Assembly: GCA_019456195.1 (NCBI GenBank)
Contig: VRUK01000039.1
Location: 1-47,277 of the forward strand
Source: Planctomycetota bacterium
GTDB taxonomy: Bacteria > Planctomycetota > Phycisphaerae > Sedimentisphaerales > Anaerobacaceae
DNA: 47,277 nucleotides
Direction: 5' to 3'
Positions 34,050 to 41,889 of the stretch are shown piece after piece (the first letter of the stretch is position 1; each line of letters begins with the position of its first letter). The translations under genes were made by a program, and so were the position numbers. Below the pieces are notes generated by a model. The model searched no databases, had not been told where the DNA came from, and worked only from the letters and a program-made list of their open reading frames with translations.

Positions 34050-36299
34050 ATGGATTTTCGTATCGAGGATACTCGAAAGAAACCGAAACCCAAAGTCAAA
34101 AACCTTATAAAAGATGGAATTATCAATATTGAGAATGCTACCGATTGGCTAAGGACCATCTATGAGATTCGTTTTTTTGAGGAGAAGGTTTTCGATCTTT
34201 TGGGCCAGAATATCATCAAAGGTGCCTCGCACCTTTACGCTGGCGAGGAGGCCGTCGCCGTAGGCGCTACCGCTGCTATTGAACGTGGGGATGTAATCGG
34301 CTCAACCCACCGTGGTCACGGCCACTGCGGTGCAATCGGCAATAAATATGCCGACACCGAAGAAAATCGCCAGACCCACTGGAACCGGATGATGGCCGAA
34401 TTGATGGGCAAAGAGACAGGATACTGCAAGGGCAGAGGAGGCTCGATGCATATCGCCGATGTTGATAAGTGCAATAACCTCGGTTCGACCGGCATCGTCG
34501 GCGGCAACCAGGCCCCGGCCGTTGGAGCCGCTATGGCGGAGAAGTACAAAAAGACCGGAAAAGTTGTGCTGTCGTTCTTCGGAGACGGCTCAACCAACAC
34601 CGGAAGTTTTCACGAGGCAATGAATATGGCCTCAACACTAGCCGTACCCCTCGTGGCAATAATCGAAAACAACCTTTACGGAATGAGCGTACCGTTCTCA
34701 GGCAGTGGAATAGACGGCGCCACCAAGGCCAGCAATATCGAAGACATCGCTCAAAGGGCCGCTGCTTATGATGTCCCCGCCATGATTGTGGATGGACAGG
34801 ATGCCCTTGCGGTCTTTCTCGCTGTACGCAAGGCAGTGGAAATAGCACGAAAAGATAACCAGATGACAATTATCGAAGCCAAGACCTATCGCTGGTACGG
34901 GCACAGCCGAAGCGATCCGCGTGCATACCGAACCAAGGCTGAAGAAAAGGCCTGGCATGGGCGAGACCCTATTACCCTCCTCAGAGATAAACTGCTTACT
35001 GAGAAGCTCTGCACGCAAGAGCAGTTGGATAAGATAAAGGATATGGCTTTTGCTACTATCGAAACAGCTACAAAGTTTGGAATAGACAGCCCCTGGCCTG
35101 ACACTGCTGACCTTACAAAAGATGTATATGTCGATGAAACTTATCCCTCTGAACTTATCGACACCGACAAGGCGCTTAGTGCAAAGGTCGCTGAAGCGAC
35201 CACCGCCTTCCAGGCCGCCCTTGCTTCGTCCACAGCGAAAACAAAAAAGGAAGCGACTGAGCAGGCAAAAGGTCAGATTAACACTCAGTTCGGTATGGAT
35301 GTTATGACAATTGGCCAGGCGGTTACCGCCGCCCAGGGTGAAGAGCTAAAACGCGACGAAAATGTTTTCATAATGGGTGAAGACGTCGGCCTTTACGGCG
35401 GAGCATATCAGGCGACACGGGGACTCTCAGCCGAATTCGGTACCGAAAGAGTTATCGATACCGCAATATCCGAAGCCGCCATCACTGGTGCTGCTGTCGG
35501 TGCGGCCCTTAGAGGGATGAGGCCGGTTGCTGAGATTATGTATGTCGATTTTGTTACCATAGCAATGGACCAGCTTGTCCACGTTGGAGCCTATAACCGT
35601 TATATGTTCGGCGGCAAGGCCAAAGTCCCGATGGTACTGCGAACCGAAGGCGGCGTCGGCAGGTGTATCGCCGCTCACCATTCGGAATCACTCGAGGCCT
35701 GGCTCATGCATACGCCCGGCCTGTATGTCGTAATGCCCTCGACTCCCTACGATGCGAAGGGCCTGCTCAAGGCCGCCATCCAAAGCGATAATCCCGTTGT
35801 CTTTATAGAACATAAAGCAACTTACGGCCAGCTCGGCGCCGTCCCGAAGGACGACTACATCATCCCGCTCGGCGTGGCCGATATCAAAAAGCCCGGCACC
35901 GACGCGACCATTGTCAGCTACAGTAGAATGGCGATGTGGTCTTTGGAAGCCGCGAAAGTGCTGGCTGCCGAACACGGCATTGACGTCGAGGTAATAGATT
36001 TGCGAACACTAAAGCCAATGGATATAGATACTGTAGCTGAATCGGTTCGCAAAACAGGTCGGCTCATCACCGTCAGCGAAGGTTTCTGCACCTGCGGCGC
36101 AGGCAGAGAAATATCCGGCCGGTTTATGGAATACGAGTTCAGCGATGGCTCGCACGGTTTTGATTATCTTGATGCGGCCCCCGTCAATCTGGCGGCTGCC
36201 GACGTTCCGCCCCCGATGAGCGAGCCGCTCGAAACAGCAAGTATCCCCAGCGTGCAGGGGATAACCGAAACTGTAAGAAAACTTGTTAGCGGCCAGTAA
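34050..36299 (+). CDS. Fused E1 alpha-beta of a pyruvate/acetoin-type dehydrogenase
   Basis: A 749-residue thiamine-diphosphate enzyme that decarboxylates a 2-oxo acid, most likely pyruvate, and passes the acyl group to E2. Residues 1-390 are E1 alpha: STHRGHGHC, the TPP/Mg motif GDGSTNTGSFHEA (from 178) with NN at 207-208, and RWYGHSRSDPR. An Ala/Thr/Lys-rich linker (about 385-410) joins it to E1 beta (about 415-749), with MGEDVGLYGG, TAISEAAITG and LRTEGGVG. Separate alpha and beta genes are the norm; this is a fusion. GAGGAG precedes the ATG. E2 follows 70 bp later. Confidence 0.93.
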   Translation: MDFRIEDTRKKPKPKVKNLIKDGIINIENATDWLRTIYEIRFFEEKVFDLLGQNIIKGASHLYAGEEAVAVGATAAIERGDVIGSTHRGHGHCGAIGNKYADTEENRQTHWNRMMAELMGKETGYCKGRGGSMHIADVDKCNNLGSTGIVGGNQAPAVGAAMAEKYKKTGKVVLSFFGDGSTNTGSFHEAMNMASTLAVPLVAIIENNLYGMSVPFSGSGIDGATKASNIEDIAQRAAAYDVPAMIVDGQDALAVFLAVRKAVEIARKDNQMTIIEAKTYRWYGHSRSDPRAYRTKAEEKAWHGRDPITLLRDKLLTEKLCTQEQLDKIKDMAFATIETATKFGIDSPWPDTADLTKDVYVDETYPSELIDTDKALSAKVAEATTAFQAALASSTAKTKKEATEQAKGQINTQFGMDVMTIGQAVTAAQGEELKRDENVFIMGEDVGLYGGAYQATRGLSAEFGTERVIDTAISEAAITGAAVGAALRGMRPVAEIMYVDFVTIAMDQLVHVGAYNRYMFGGKAKVPMVLRTEGGVGRCIAAHHSESLEAWLMHTPGLYVVMPSTPYDAKGLLKAAIQSDNPVVFIEHKATYGQLGAVPKDDYIIPLGVADIKKPGTDATIVSYSRMAMWSLEAAKVLAAEHGIDVEVIDLRTLKPMDIDTVAESVRKTGRLITVSEGFCTCGAGREISGRFMEYEFSDGSHGFDYLDAAPVNLAAADVPPPMSEPLETASIPSVQGITETVRKLVSGQ

Positions 36300-36369
36300 T
36301 ATTTAGCCCCGGTTTACCGCGGACTATGCGATACGATATACGCAATACAATATAAATGAGGATTGAGTA

Positions 36370-37611
36370 ATGGCAAAGGAAGTAAGATTACCCCAGCTTG
36401 GCCAGACAATGGAAGAAGGAACCGTTGTTAATTGTTTGATTAAGGCCGGCGACGAGGTAAAAAAAGGTGATGTGATTTTTGAGATAGAAACCGATAAAGC
36501 GACCCTCGAGATGGAATCGCCCGCCGATGGTTTTGTAAAGCATATTCTCGTTGAGGTTGACCAGACACTTGCCGTCGGCGAGTCGCTCCTGGTTCTTGGT
36601 GACAAGGATGAAGAGGTGCCGCAGAGCTTTATTGATTCTCTAAAGGATGGCGCACCCGCCGTCCCGTCGGACGCCGCGCCTGTTGAGCAGGTTGCCCCCG
36701 CCGCAACGCAGCCCGCCGCAGCTCCGCCGCAGCCTGCCGCGCCTGCAGGCAGAGTAATAGCTTCACCTAGGGCAAAAAAACTTGCAGGCGAGCTTGGCGT
36801 GGACCTGACGGCTGTTACCGGAACAGGCCCTGCCGGAAAAATCACAGAACAGGATGTAAAACAAGCCGCCGCCTCTAAATCAGCTAAACCCCCGGCACCT
36901 GCCCCTTCAGCTCAGGCGGATGTAAAACTCGGCTCGACGGTTCCGCTGAACAGATTGCAGAAAATAACCGCAGAGAAAATGCTCAAATCAAAGCGTGAGA
37001 TTCCCTGCTTCTATCTTACTGTCAAAGCTGATGTCACCGGTCTGGTTGGCTTGCGAACGGAACTGAACCAGACTTCCGATGTGAAAGTTTCCTACAATGA
37101 TTTTATTATCAAGGCGGTCGCGACTGGTCTTCAGAAATATCCGATTATGACAGGCCAGTTGGCCGGAGAGTCTATCAAGCTGGCAGAAGCTATCAACGTC
37201 GGCCTGGCGATATCCGTTCCGGACGGCCTGGTTGCGCCGATTCTTAAGAACGTAAACAAAAAGGACGTAAAGCAGATCGCACGTGATGCTAAGGCTCTTG
37301 TTGAAAGGGCACGCAGCAATAAATTGGCCCCAACTGATGTCGAGGGCGGCTGCATTACAGTAAGCAACCTCGGTGCATTCGGAATAGACAACTTCATCCC
37401 GATTGTAGTCCCGGGCCAGTGCAGCATCCTTGGTATCGGACAGATAACCGATACCTGTGTACCGGACAATGGCAACATCATCGTGAGAAAGCTGATGAAT
37501 ATGACTCTCTCGGTTGACCACAAAGTCGCCAACGGTGCAGTAGCCGCCCAGTTCCTCGACTTTGTGAGAAAACTGCTGGAAGATACTTCTACGTTTAATG
37601 TGGGAAATTGA
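36370..37611 (+). CDS. Dihydrolipoamide acyltransferase (E2)
   Basis: A 413-residue protein in three domains: a lipoyl domain (1-78) with Lys43 in ETDKATLEM as the lipoylation site, a Pro/Ala linker, a peripheral-subunit-binding domain (about 136-172, ASPRAKKLAGELGVDL), and the acyltransferase core (about 190-413). The catalytic motif, usually DHRxxDG, reads DHKVANG: His384 is kept, but the last Asp is Asn388. It should accept the acyl group from the fused E1 upstream. No E3 (lipoamide dehydrogenase) gene is in the window, so E3 is supplied from elsewhere. Confidence 0.93.
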   Translation: MAKEVRLPQLGQTMEEGTVVNCLIKAGDEVKKGDVIFEIETDKATLEMESPADGFVKHILVEVDQTLAVGESLLVLGDKDEEVPQSFIDSLKDGAPAVPSDAAPVEQVAPAATQPAAAPPQPAAPAGRVIASPRAKKLAGELGVDLTAVTGTGPAGKITEQDVKQAAASKSAKPPAPAPSAQADVKLGSTVPLNRLQKITAEKMLKSKREIPCFYLTVKADVTGLVGLRTELNQTSDVKVSYNDFIIKAVATGLQKYPIMTGQLAGESIKLAEAINVGLAISVPDGLVAPILKNVNKKDVKQIARDAKALVERARSNKLAPTDVEGGCITVSNLGAFGIDNFIPIVVPGQCSILGIGQITDTCVPDNGNIIVRKLMNMTLSVDHKVANGAVAAQFLDFVRKLLEDTSTFNVGN

Positions 37612-37670
37612 TAAATCTTTCTGTAGTGTAAAAAATACAAAACTTGTCATTCTGAAAGGAGCGTTTAGAA

Positions 37671-39365
37671 ATGGCAAAGAAAGTCGCAGCCAGGCACTTG
37701 CCGAATATAAGAAAAGCCACCCCTAAGGTTCCTGTCATTGGCATTTTTGCAACGTCCGACCCGCGTATTGACAAAGCCAGCCGCACCCGCTGTCAGAATA
37801 TTGCGAAGATGTCCGCCGATTGTATAAGCGGCTCTGTCGTTATGCCGGACAAGACACCGGTGCCGGTTGTGTATTCTACTGTCTTGATAGATGGTGAAGC
37901 GCAGGCTGACATCGTAGCCCAGCAGTTCCGCAAAGCCGGTGTCGATATCCTTGTATGCGTGCCGGATACCTGGGCCTTCCCCCAGCTTACCGCTATTTCG
38001 CTACTTCAGCAGTTCCCCTCGAATACACCGATAAATATTACCTGCGGCAACTCCGGCCCCAAGCCCGGCGTTGTCTATGCACACGCTCTCAACGGCGCAA
38101 TAAGCCAGTACGGACGAATGGCCGCCTTAAACGTTGGCACCTGGCCCGATACCGGAATGAACCCGAAGATGACCGAGCAGACGGCCAAAAATCTTATCGA
38201 CTGGTGCTATGCCGCAGTTACTACTGTTGCCCTGCGCGGGCGCAGAGTTGTAATCCTGGGACACGACTCTATGGGAATGGAAACCGCTCTTGCACACATC
38301 ATCCCGACCCGGAACACATTTGGCCTGGAAATAACACGCCTCGATATGAAGCTCCTCGCTGATATGCTCATCAAAAAAGCCTATAGCGAAAAAGAGCTTA
38401 AAGCCGTTCGTGCCTGGATTAACAGGTACGTCGGTAAACGTCTGGAGCTGCGCGACGAGGCCGACAGCGAACGGTTTAATATGTCACTTGCAATGTACCT
38501 TATCGTTCGTGACCTGATGAAGGATTTGAACGCCGTTGGCGGCGGTTTTATGAGCCAGTTGGAATGGGGCAGCGACCTTCGGGGCATTCCTCTTCCCGTA
38601 GCTGACGTAATGGAAAGTTTCTTCAATTCCACCTTCGACCATACCGGCCGAAAGGCTCCGCTACCTTACGCCACCGAAGCCGACGTACAGGGCCTTCTGA
38701 CAATGCTCTTTATGACCTATCTAAGCGGTGGAAATCCGCCTTTGTTTATGGACTTTAGAAAGGTCTGGGAAGCCTGGGAAATAAAAGAACTGGCCCAAAA
38801 AATCGGCGTCAAATCATTGGACAAAAAAGCCGACTGGTATAACAAAGGCCTCGTTGACGGTGACAATTCCGGCAGTGCATCATTCGATTGGGCACAGGCC
38901 CCCGGAGCATCGATAAAGAAGATTATGGACAGCATTTCCCTTCCTCTGGCCGAGGAAAACTACTTCCCCGGCGGCGGCAACGCCATTAACTTTTTGACCC
39001 CCGCTGGAATCCAAGGAATCGCCGCTCGATGCGCTTACAGCAGCCCTACGGGACTGTTCAGTATGATTTGGGACCAGGCGGCAACCACTGAAGTACCTGC
39101 CGAGCTTGCAAAGGCAATGTGCGAACTGACTACGCCTATCTGGCCGCACACGTTTGTCGTCCCGAAATACGCAAGTATGGTCGAGTATAAACAATATCCG
39201 CCCGCAAACCATTTCCACATGACCTGGGATTTGCCAGTTGCGAGGCTTCAGCACTGGATGGATTTAACCGGGGTATTGAGCGTGACCCCCTGGGCCGCCA
39301 GGCCGAAGTTCATCGAAGGCGTTGACAGACCTCAGCCCTTGCTTCATCTGATAAACGCCGGTTAG
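37671..39365 (+). CDS. fucI: L-fucose isomerase
   Basis: A 564-residue cytoplasmic enzyme converting L-fucose to L-fuculose (often also D-arabinose). Family marks include NITCGNSGPKPGVVYAHAL, GTWPDTGMNPKM, YATEADVQGLLTM, PLFMDFRKVW and PPANHFHMTWDLP. Likely Mn ligands are the Glu of ATEAD, the Asp of FMDFR and the His of NHFHM, by analogy with the E. coli enzyme (591 residues). AAAGGAG precedes the ATG. It follows E2 by 60 bp on the same strand. No fuculokinase is in the window; the rhamnulokinase upstream may serve both sugars, which is inference. Confidence 0.93.
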   Translation: MAKKVAARHLPNIRKATPKVPVIGIFATSDPRIDKASRTRCQNIAKMSADCISGSVVMPDKTPVPVVYSTVLIDGEAQADIVAQQFRKAGVDILVCVPDTWAFPQLTAISLLQQFPSNTPINITCGNSGPKPGVVYAHALNGAISQYGRMAALNVGTWPDTGMNPKMTEQTAKNLIDWCYAAVTTVALRGRRVVILGHDSMGMETALAHIIPTRNTFGLEITRLDMKLLADMLIKKAYSEKELKAVRAWINRYVGKRLELRDEADSERFNMSLAMYLIVRDLMKDLNAVGGGFMSQLEWGSDLRGIPLPVADVMESFFNSTFDHTGRKAPLPYATEADVQGLLTMLFMTYLSGGNPPLFMDFRKVWEAWEIKELAQKIGVKSLDKKADWYNKGLVDGDNSGSASFDWAQAPGASIKKIMDSISLPLAEENYFPGGGNAINFLTPAGIQGIAARCAYSSPTGLFSMIWDQAATTEVPAELAKAMCELTTPIWPHTFVVPKYASMVEYKQYPPANHFHMTWDLPVARLQHWMDLTGVLSVTPWAARPKFIEGVDRPQPLLHLINAG

Positions 39366-39420
39366 GACGCCTGAAATAATGAGCCATCGTGGATAGATAT
39401 TCCACATTTTCTATGTATAT

Positions 39421-40413
39421 TTAGCCCAGCGATTCCTTGCAAAATTTAACGCACTTGGTAACTTCAACCACTGCGTTTGAACCTTCGGGAACTTTGTATT
39501 CAAGCTCGATATCTGCCGGAAACTTCCAACCCTCTCTCTTCATTAACTGCAGGATTAACGCTACCGGCGTGTCACCCTCACCGAAAGGCACATTCGGGCC
39601 GTTATTGACCTTCCGGTCCTTCAAATGAAGGCTAAGGATACGGTCATGGTACTTCCGAATTAGTGGTATCGGCGACTCGCTCGTCCCGGCTACGAAATGA
39701 CCAATATCAAAATTAATCCCTAAATATTTTCCATAGGACAAAATAGGCCCCTCGTATGTCTCCGATGTAAGCTGCGTATGGTTATGGAAACCGATCATAA
39801 TCTTGTGCTCATCGGCAATTGGCCCGAGTCTCCGTGCCGCTTCCTCCGAAATTTCCCTCGTAATTCCCTTGGCCCCGAGTGCTTTGGCCACTTTGAAGTA
39901 ATAGTTAATCTCTCCGTCCGTCATATTTTCATTGCCGATACTGCCGAACTTGACGATATGAATATTAACGCCTGCGTCTTTGTACAGTTTGCGAAGGGCT
40001 TTGTACTTGTCCATCGAAACCGATAAACGCCATTTGAGCTGGTCTTCCTGTGCTTTTCGCTGTGCTTGACGCTGCTCATCGGTCATCTGTCCACGGCGAC
40101 CTCCCCTTCGGCCTCGTCCGGATCCTCTCGGCAATCCGGCGAATTGCTCTGCCGCATCACCCATCAGTTCAACCGAGCTGAGCCCGCACCGAACAACGTA
40201 TTTAAGTATGTCCTCGGCGGCACTTGGCATGCTGCGAAAACTGTAAGTAATGGCCCCGATTTGTACACCGTTGAATTTAGAATTGGGCTTGCTCCCTACC
40301 TGCCCACCTGAGCCGCCTAAAGCATATCGCGACATAATCGTTGAGGCCGCTATAGCCGCCGCTCCGCCCATTAATTCTCGTCTTGATATCGTTACTTTGT
40401 TCTGTTTTTTCAT
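39421..40413 (-). CDS. Tat-exported sugar phosphate isomerase/epimerase-like TIM barrel
   Basis: A 330-residue protein with a Tat signal (SRRELMGGAAAIAAS) and a good ribosome site (AGGAGAG). The barrel has ELMGDAAEQF, GFHNHTQLTSE, INFDIGHFVAG and LSLHLKDRK, giving the usual Glu/Asp/His metal set of xylose-isomerase-like proteins. A basic Gly-Arg-rich insert followed by a Gln/Arg helix (about residues 96-125) interrupts the early barrel. The substrate is unknown. It points away from fucI and is followed by the sialidase-like gene on the same strand upstream of it. Confidence 0.88.
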   Translation of the reverse strand: MKKQNKVTISRRELMGGAAAIAASTIMSRYALGGSGGQVGSKPNSKFNGVQIGAITYSFRSMPSAAEDILKYVVRCGLSSVELMGDAAEQFAGLPRGSGRGRRGGRRGQMTDEQRQAQRKAQEDQLKWRLSVSMDKYKALRKLYKDAGVNIHIVKFGSIGNENMTDGEINYYFKVAKALGAKGITREISEEAARRLGPIADEHKIMIGFHNHTQLTSETYEGPILSYGKYLGINFDIGHFVAGTSESPIPLIRKYHDRILSLHLKDRKVNNGPNVPFGEGDTPVALILQLMKREGWKFPADIELEYKVPEGSNAVVEVTKCVKFCKESLG

Positions 40414-40508
40414 CGTTATTTCTCTCCTGAGTCGGTTTTATTTTTCTTACCCGTTTACCCCCACCAGATATTTAACTCTTCACCTTTCCCCTTGTCAATT
40501 CTAATCTG

Positions 40509-41579
40509 TCATTCCAAAAATTCCAAATCTGCCATATAAATCGCGGTTATGGTTTTCCCTTCTTCGTCTTTTTTGTTTGAGGAATACCACGACATAATGG
40601 CTCGCTTCGGGCTGATTTCAACAAAGCCGGGATAGGAATTATCGCCGCCACTGGGCAGTTCGGCAAATTCGTAAAGTTTATCGTCAACGAGCCAGCACAT
40701 CGAGGTCTTCGGCCCTCCGCTTATGGTCTTTCGCCCGCCGACTACATACCGCCCGCCCCATCGCACCAGCAATGGCCCGCCGATGTACCTATCGAGGTCT
40801 TTGCGCTGCCACTGCGTATAAGGCCGCTCCGACCTCAGCAGTTGAGCATTGTCCCTGCCTCTCCTGCCAATTGCGATGATACCCCCGTCGGCATCGAATT
40901 GAAAAGCCGTTTCGTCGCCATTAACCTCTTGAAAAAGGCTGCGCGTTCGCCAGATAAGGCCATCGTCACTTTCCAGCATTGCCGATTCCACCATCGCTCC
41001 TTCACCTCTCGGCGCCATCGCAAAGTTCTTCTTCCGTCGCCCGCACAGATACGCCTTACCGCCGAACGTATTGGCTCGCCAGATATAGTGGCCGAACGTC
41101 CCTTCCAGCATAATCGGACTGTGCCACTTATGGCCATCCTCGCTCCATGCGGCGTAACCCAAGTGCTTATTCAAGTCATAGTCTTCATATTTCAGCGTCG
41201 TTTCCCCACTGTACCATGTCCCGGTATAAACGAATAGTTTGCCCTTAAAGATAAGAAAATGCGGATCACGCGTGTCCCGCTTGGCAACGCTGAATCGATG
41301 AACCTGTTCCCACTTTTTCGCATCATCGCTGGCCAGGATTATGATCGACGACGTAGGATGCACCATATGCCCATCCGGGCAGCTCCGAAAAGTAAGGTAG
41401 AACTTGCCTCTGAATCGAATCAAATCCGTAAAAGCATTATGTTCCCCGTTATAAAAAACCCGCCTAACGTTCGAAACCCTCACTTCCGGCAGCTTCCCTG
41501 CCATCGCCTCGGTAGATATAAAAACCACGCACAGCGTAGTTAAAATTGTCTTCAATTGTATCTTCTCTAAAAATATCAT
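40509..41579 (-). CDS. Exported sialidase-like beta-propeller protein
   Basis: A 356-residue protein. The ATG at 41579 is chosen because AGGAGGT lies six bases upstream. It opens a signal peptide ending near AMAGK. Three Asp-box-like motifs are seen (ASDDAKKW, SEDGHKW, SDDGLIW), the mark of sialidase-fold six-bladed propellers. The catalytic Arg triad of true sialidases cannot be confirmed by eye, so other exo-glycosidase or binding roles are possible. Its start lies in a pyrimidine-rich repeat area shared with the upstream side of carB. Confidence 0.75.
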   Translation of the reverse strand: MIFLEKIQLKTILTTLCVVFISTEAMAGKLPEVRVSNVRRVFYNGEHNAFTDLIRFRGKFYLTFRSCPDGHMVHPTSSIIILASDDAKKWEQVHRFSVAKRDTRDPHFLIFKGKLFVYTGTWYSGETTLKYEDYDLNKHLGYAAWSEDGHKWHSPIMLEGTFGHYIWRANTFGGKAYLCGRRKKNFAMAPRGEGAMVESAMLESDDGLIWRTRSLFQEVNGDETAFQFDADGGIIAIGRRGRDNAQLLRSERPYTQWQRKDLDRYIGGPLLVRWGGRYVVGGRKTISGGPKTSMCWLVDDKLYEFAELPSGGDNSYPGFVEISPKRAIMSWYSSNKKDEEGKTITAIYMADLEFLE

Positions 41580-41606
41580 ACGCTTACCTCCTGTACATAT
41601 TTTCAT

Positions 41607-41735
41607 AATTCTACATTCTACATTCTACTTTCTCAATTCTCAATTCTAACTTCTCTAATTCTCTCATCTTCTCGTCAATCCTCTATCGTCCCTCGTACAT
41701 CTGTAAATCTCCAATCTCTAATTCACTAATCACTT
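41607..41735. repeat. Degenerate ATTCT/TTCTC low-complexity repeat
   Basis: A pyrimidine-rich stretch built of short words such as ATTCTACA, TTCTCA and TCTAAT repeated with drift (for example TTCTCAATTCTCAATTCTAA near 41630-41652). It fills most of the gap between the sialidase-like gene and carB. It has no open frame of interest. Confidence 0.65.
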
Positions 41736-41748
41736 TTTACTTTTCCTC

Positions 41749-41777
41749 TTGCAGTTTCTATTCAAGGTCTGTATAGT
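41749..41777 (+). promoter_or_regulatory. Promoter of carBA
   Basis: TTGCAG (41749-41754) and TATAGT (41772-41777) are 17 bp apart. RNA would start near 41784, leaving a leader of about 105 bases before the carB ATG. I saw no pyrimidine attenuator hairpin in it. Confidence 0.6.
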
Positions 41778-41889
41778 GTTCAAGATTCCACGATATAACA
41801 CGTCGTTAGATGGGGAATCAGTGCAGAAAAATTTGGCGGTATTGGTACCGCAGGCTCACTTGTAAGCTAAGGCTATTCGGGAAGTTGTA

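Noticed and set aside
19475..39365. Bacterial microcompartment locus for fucose/rhamnose
   Set aside because: No shell protein genes are present in the window, although the catabolic enzymes are.
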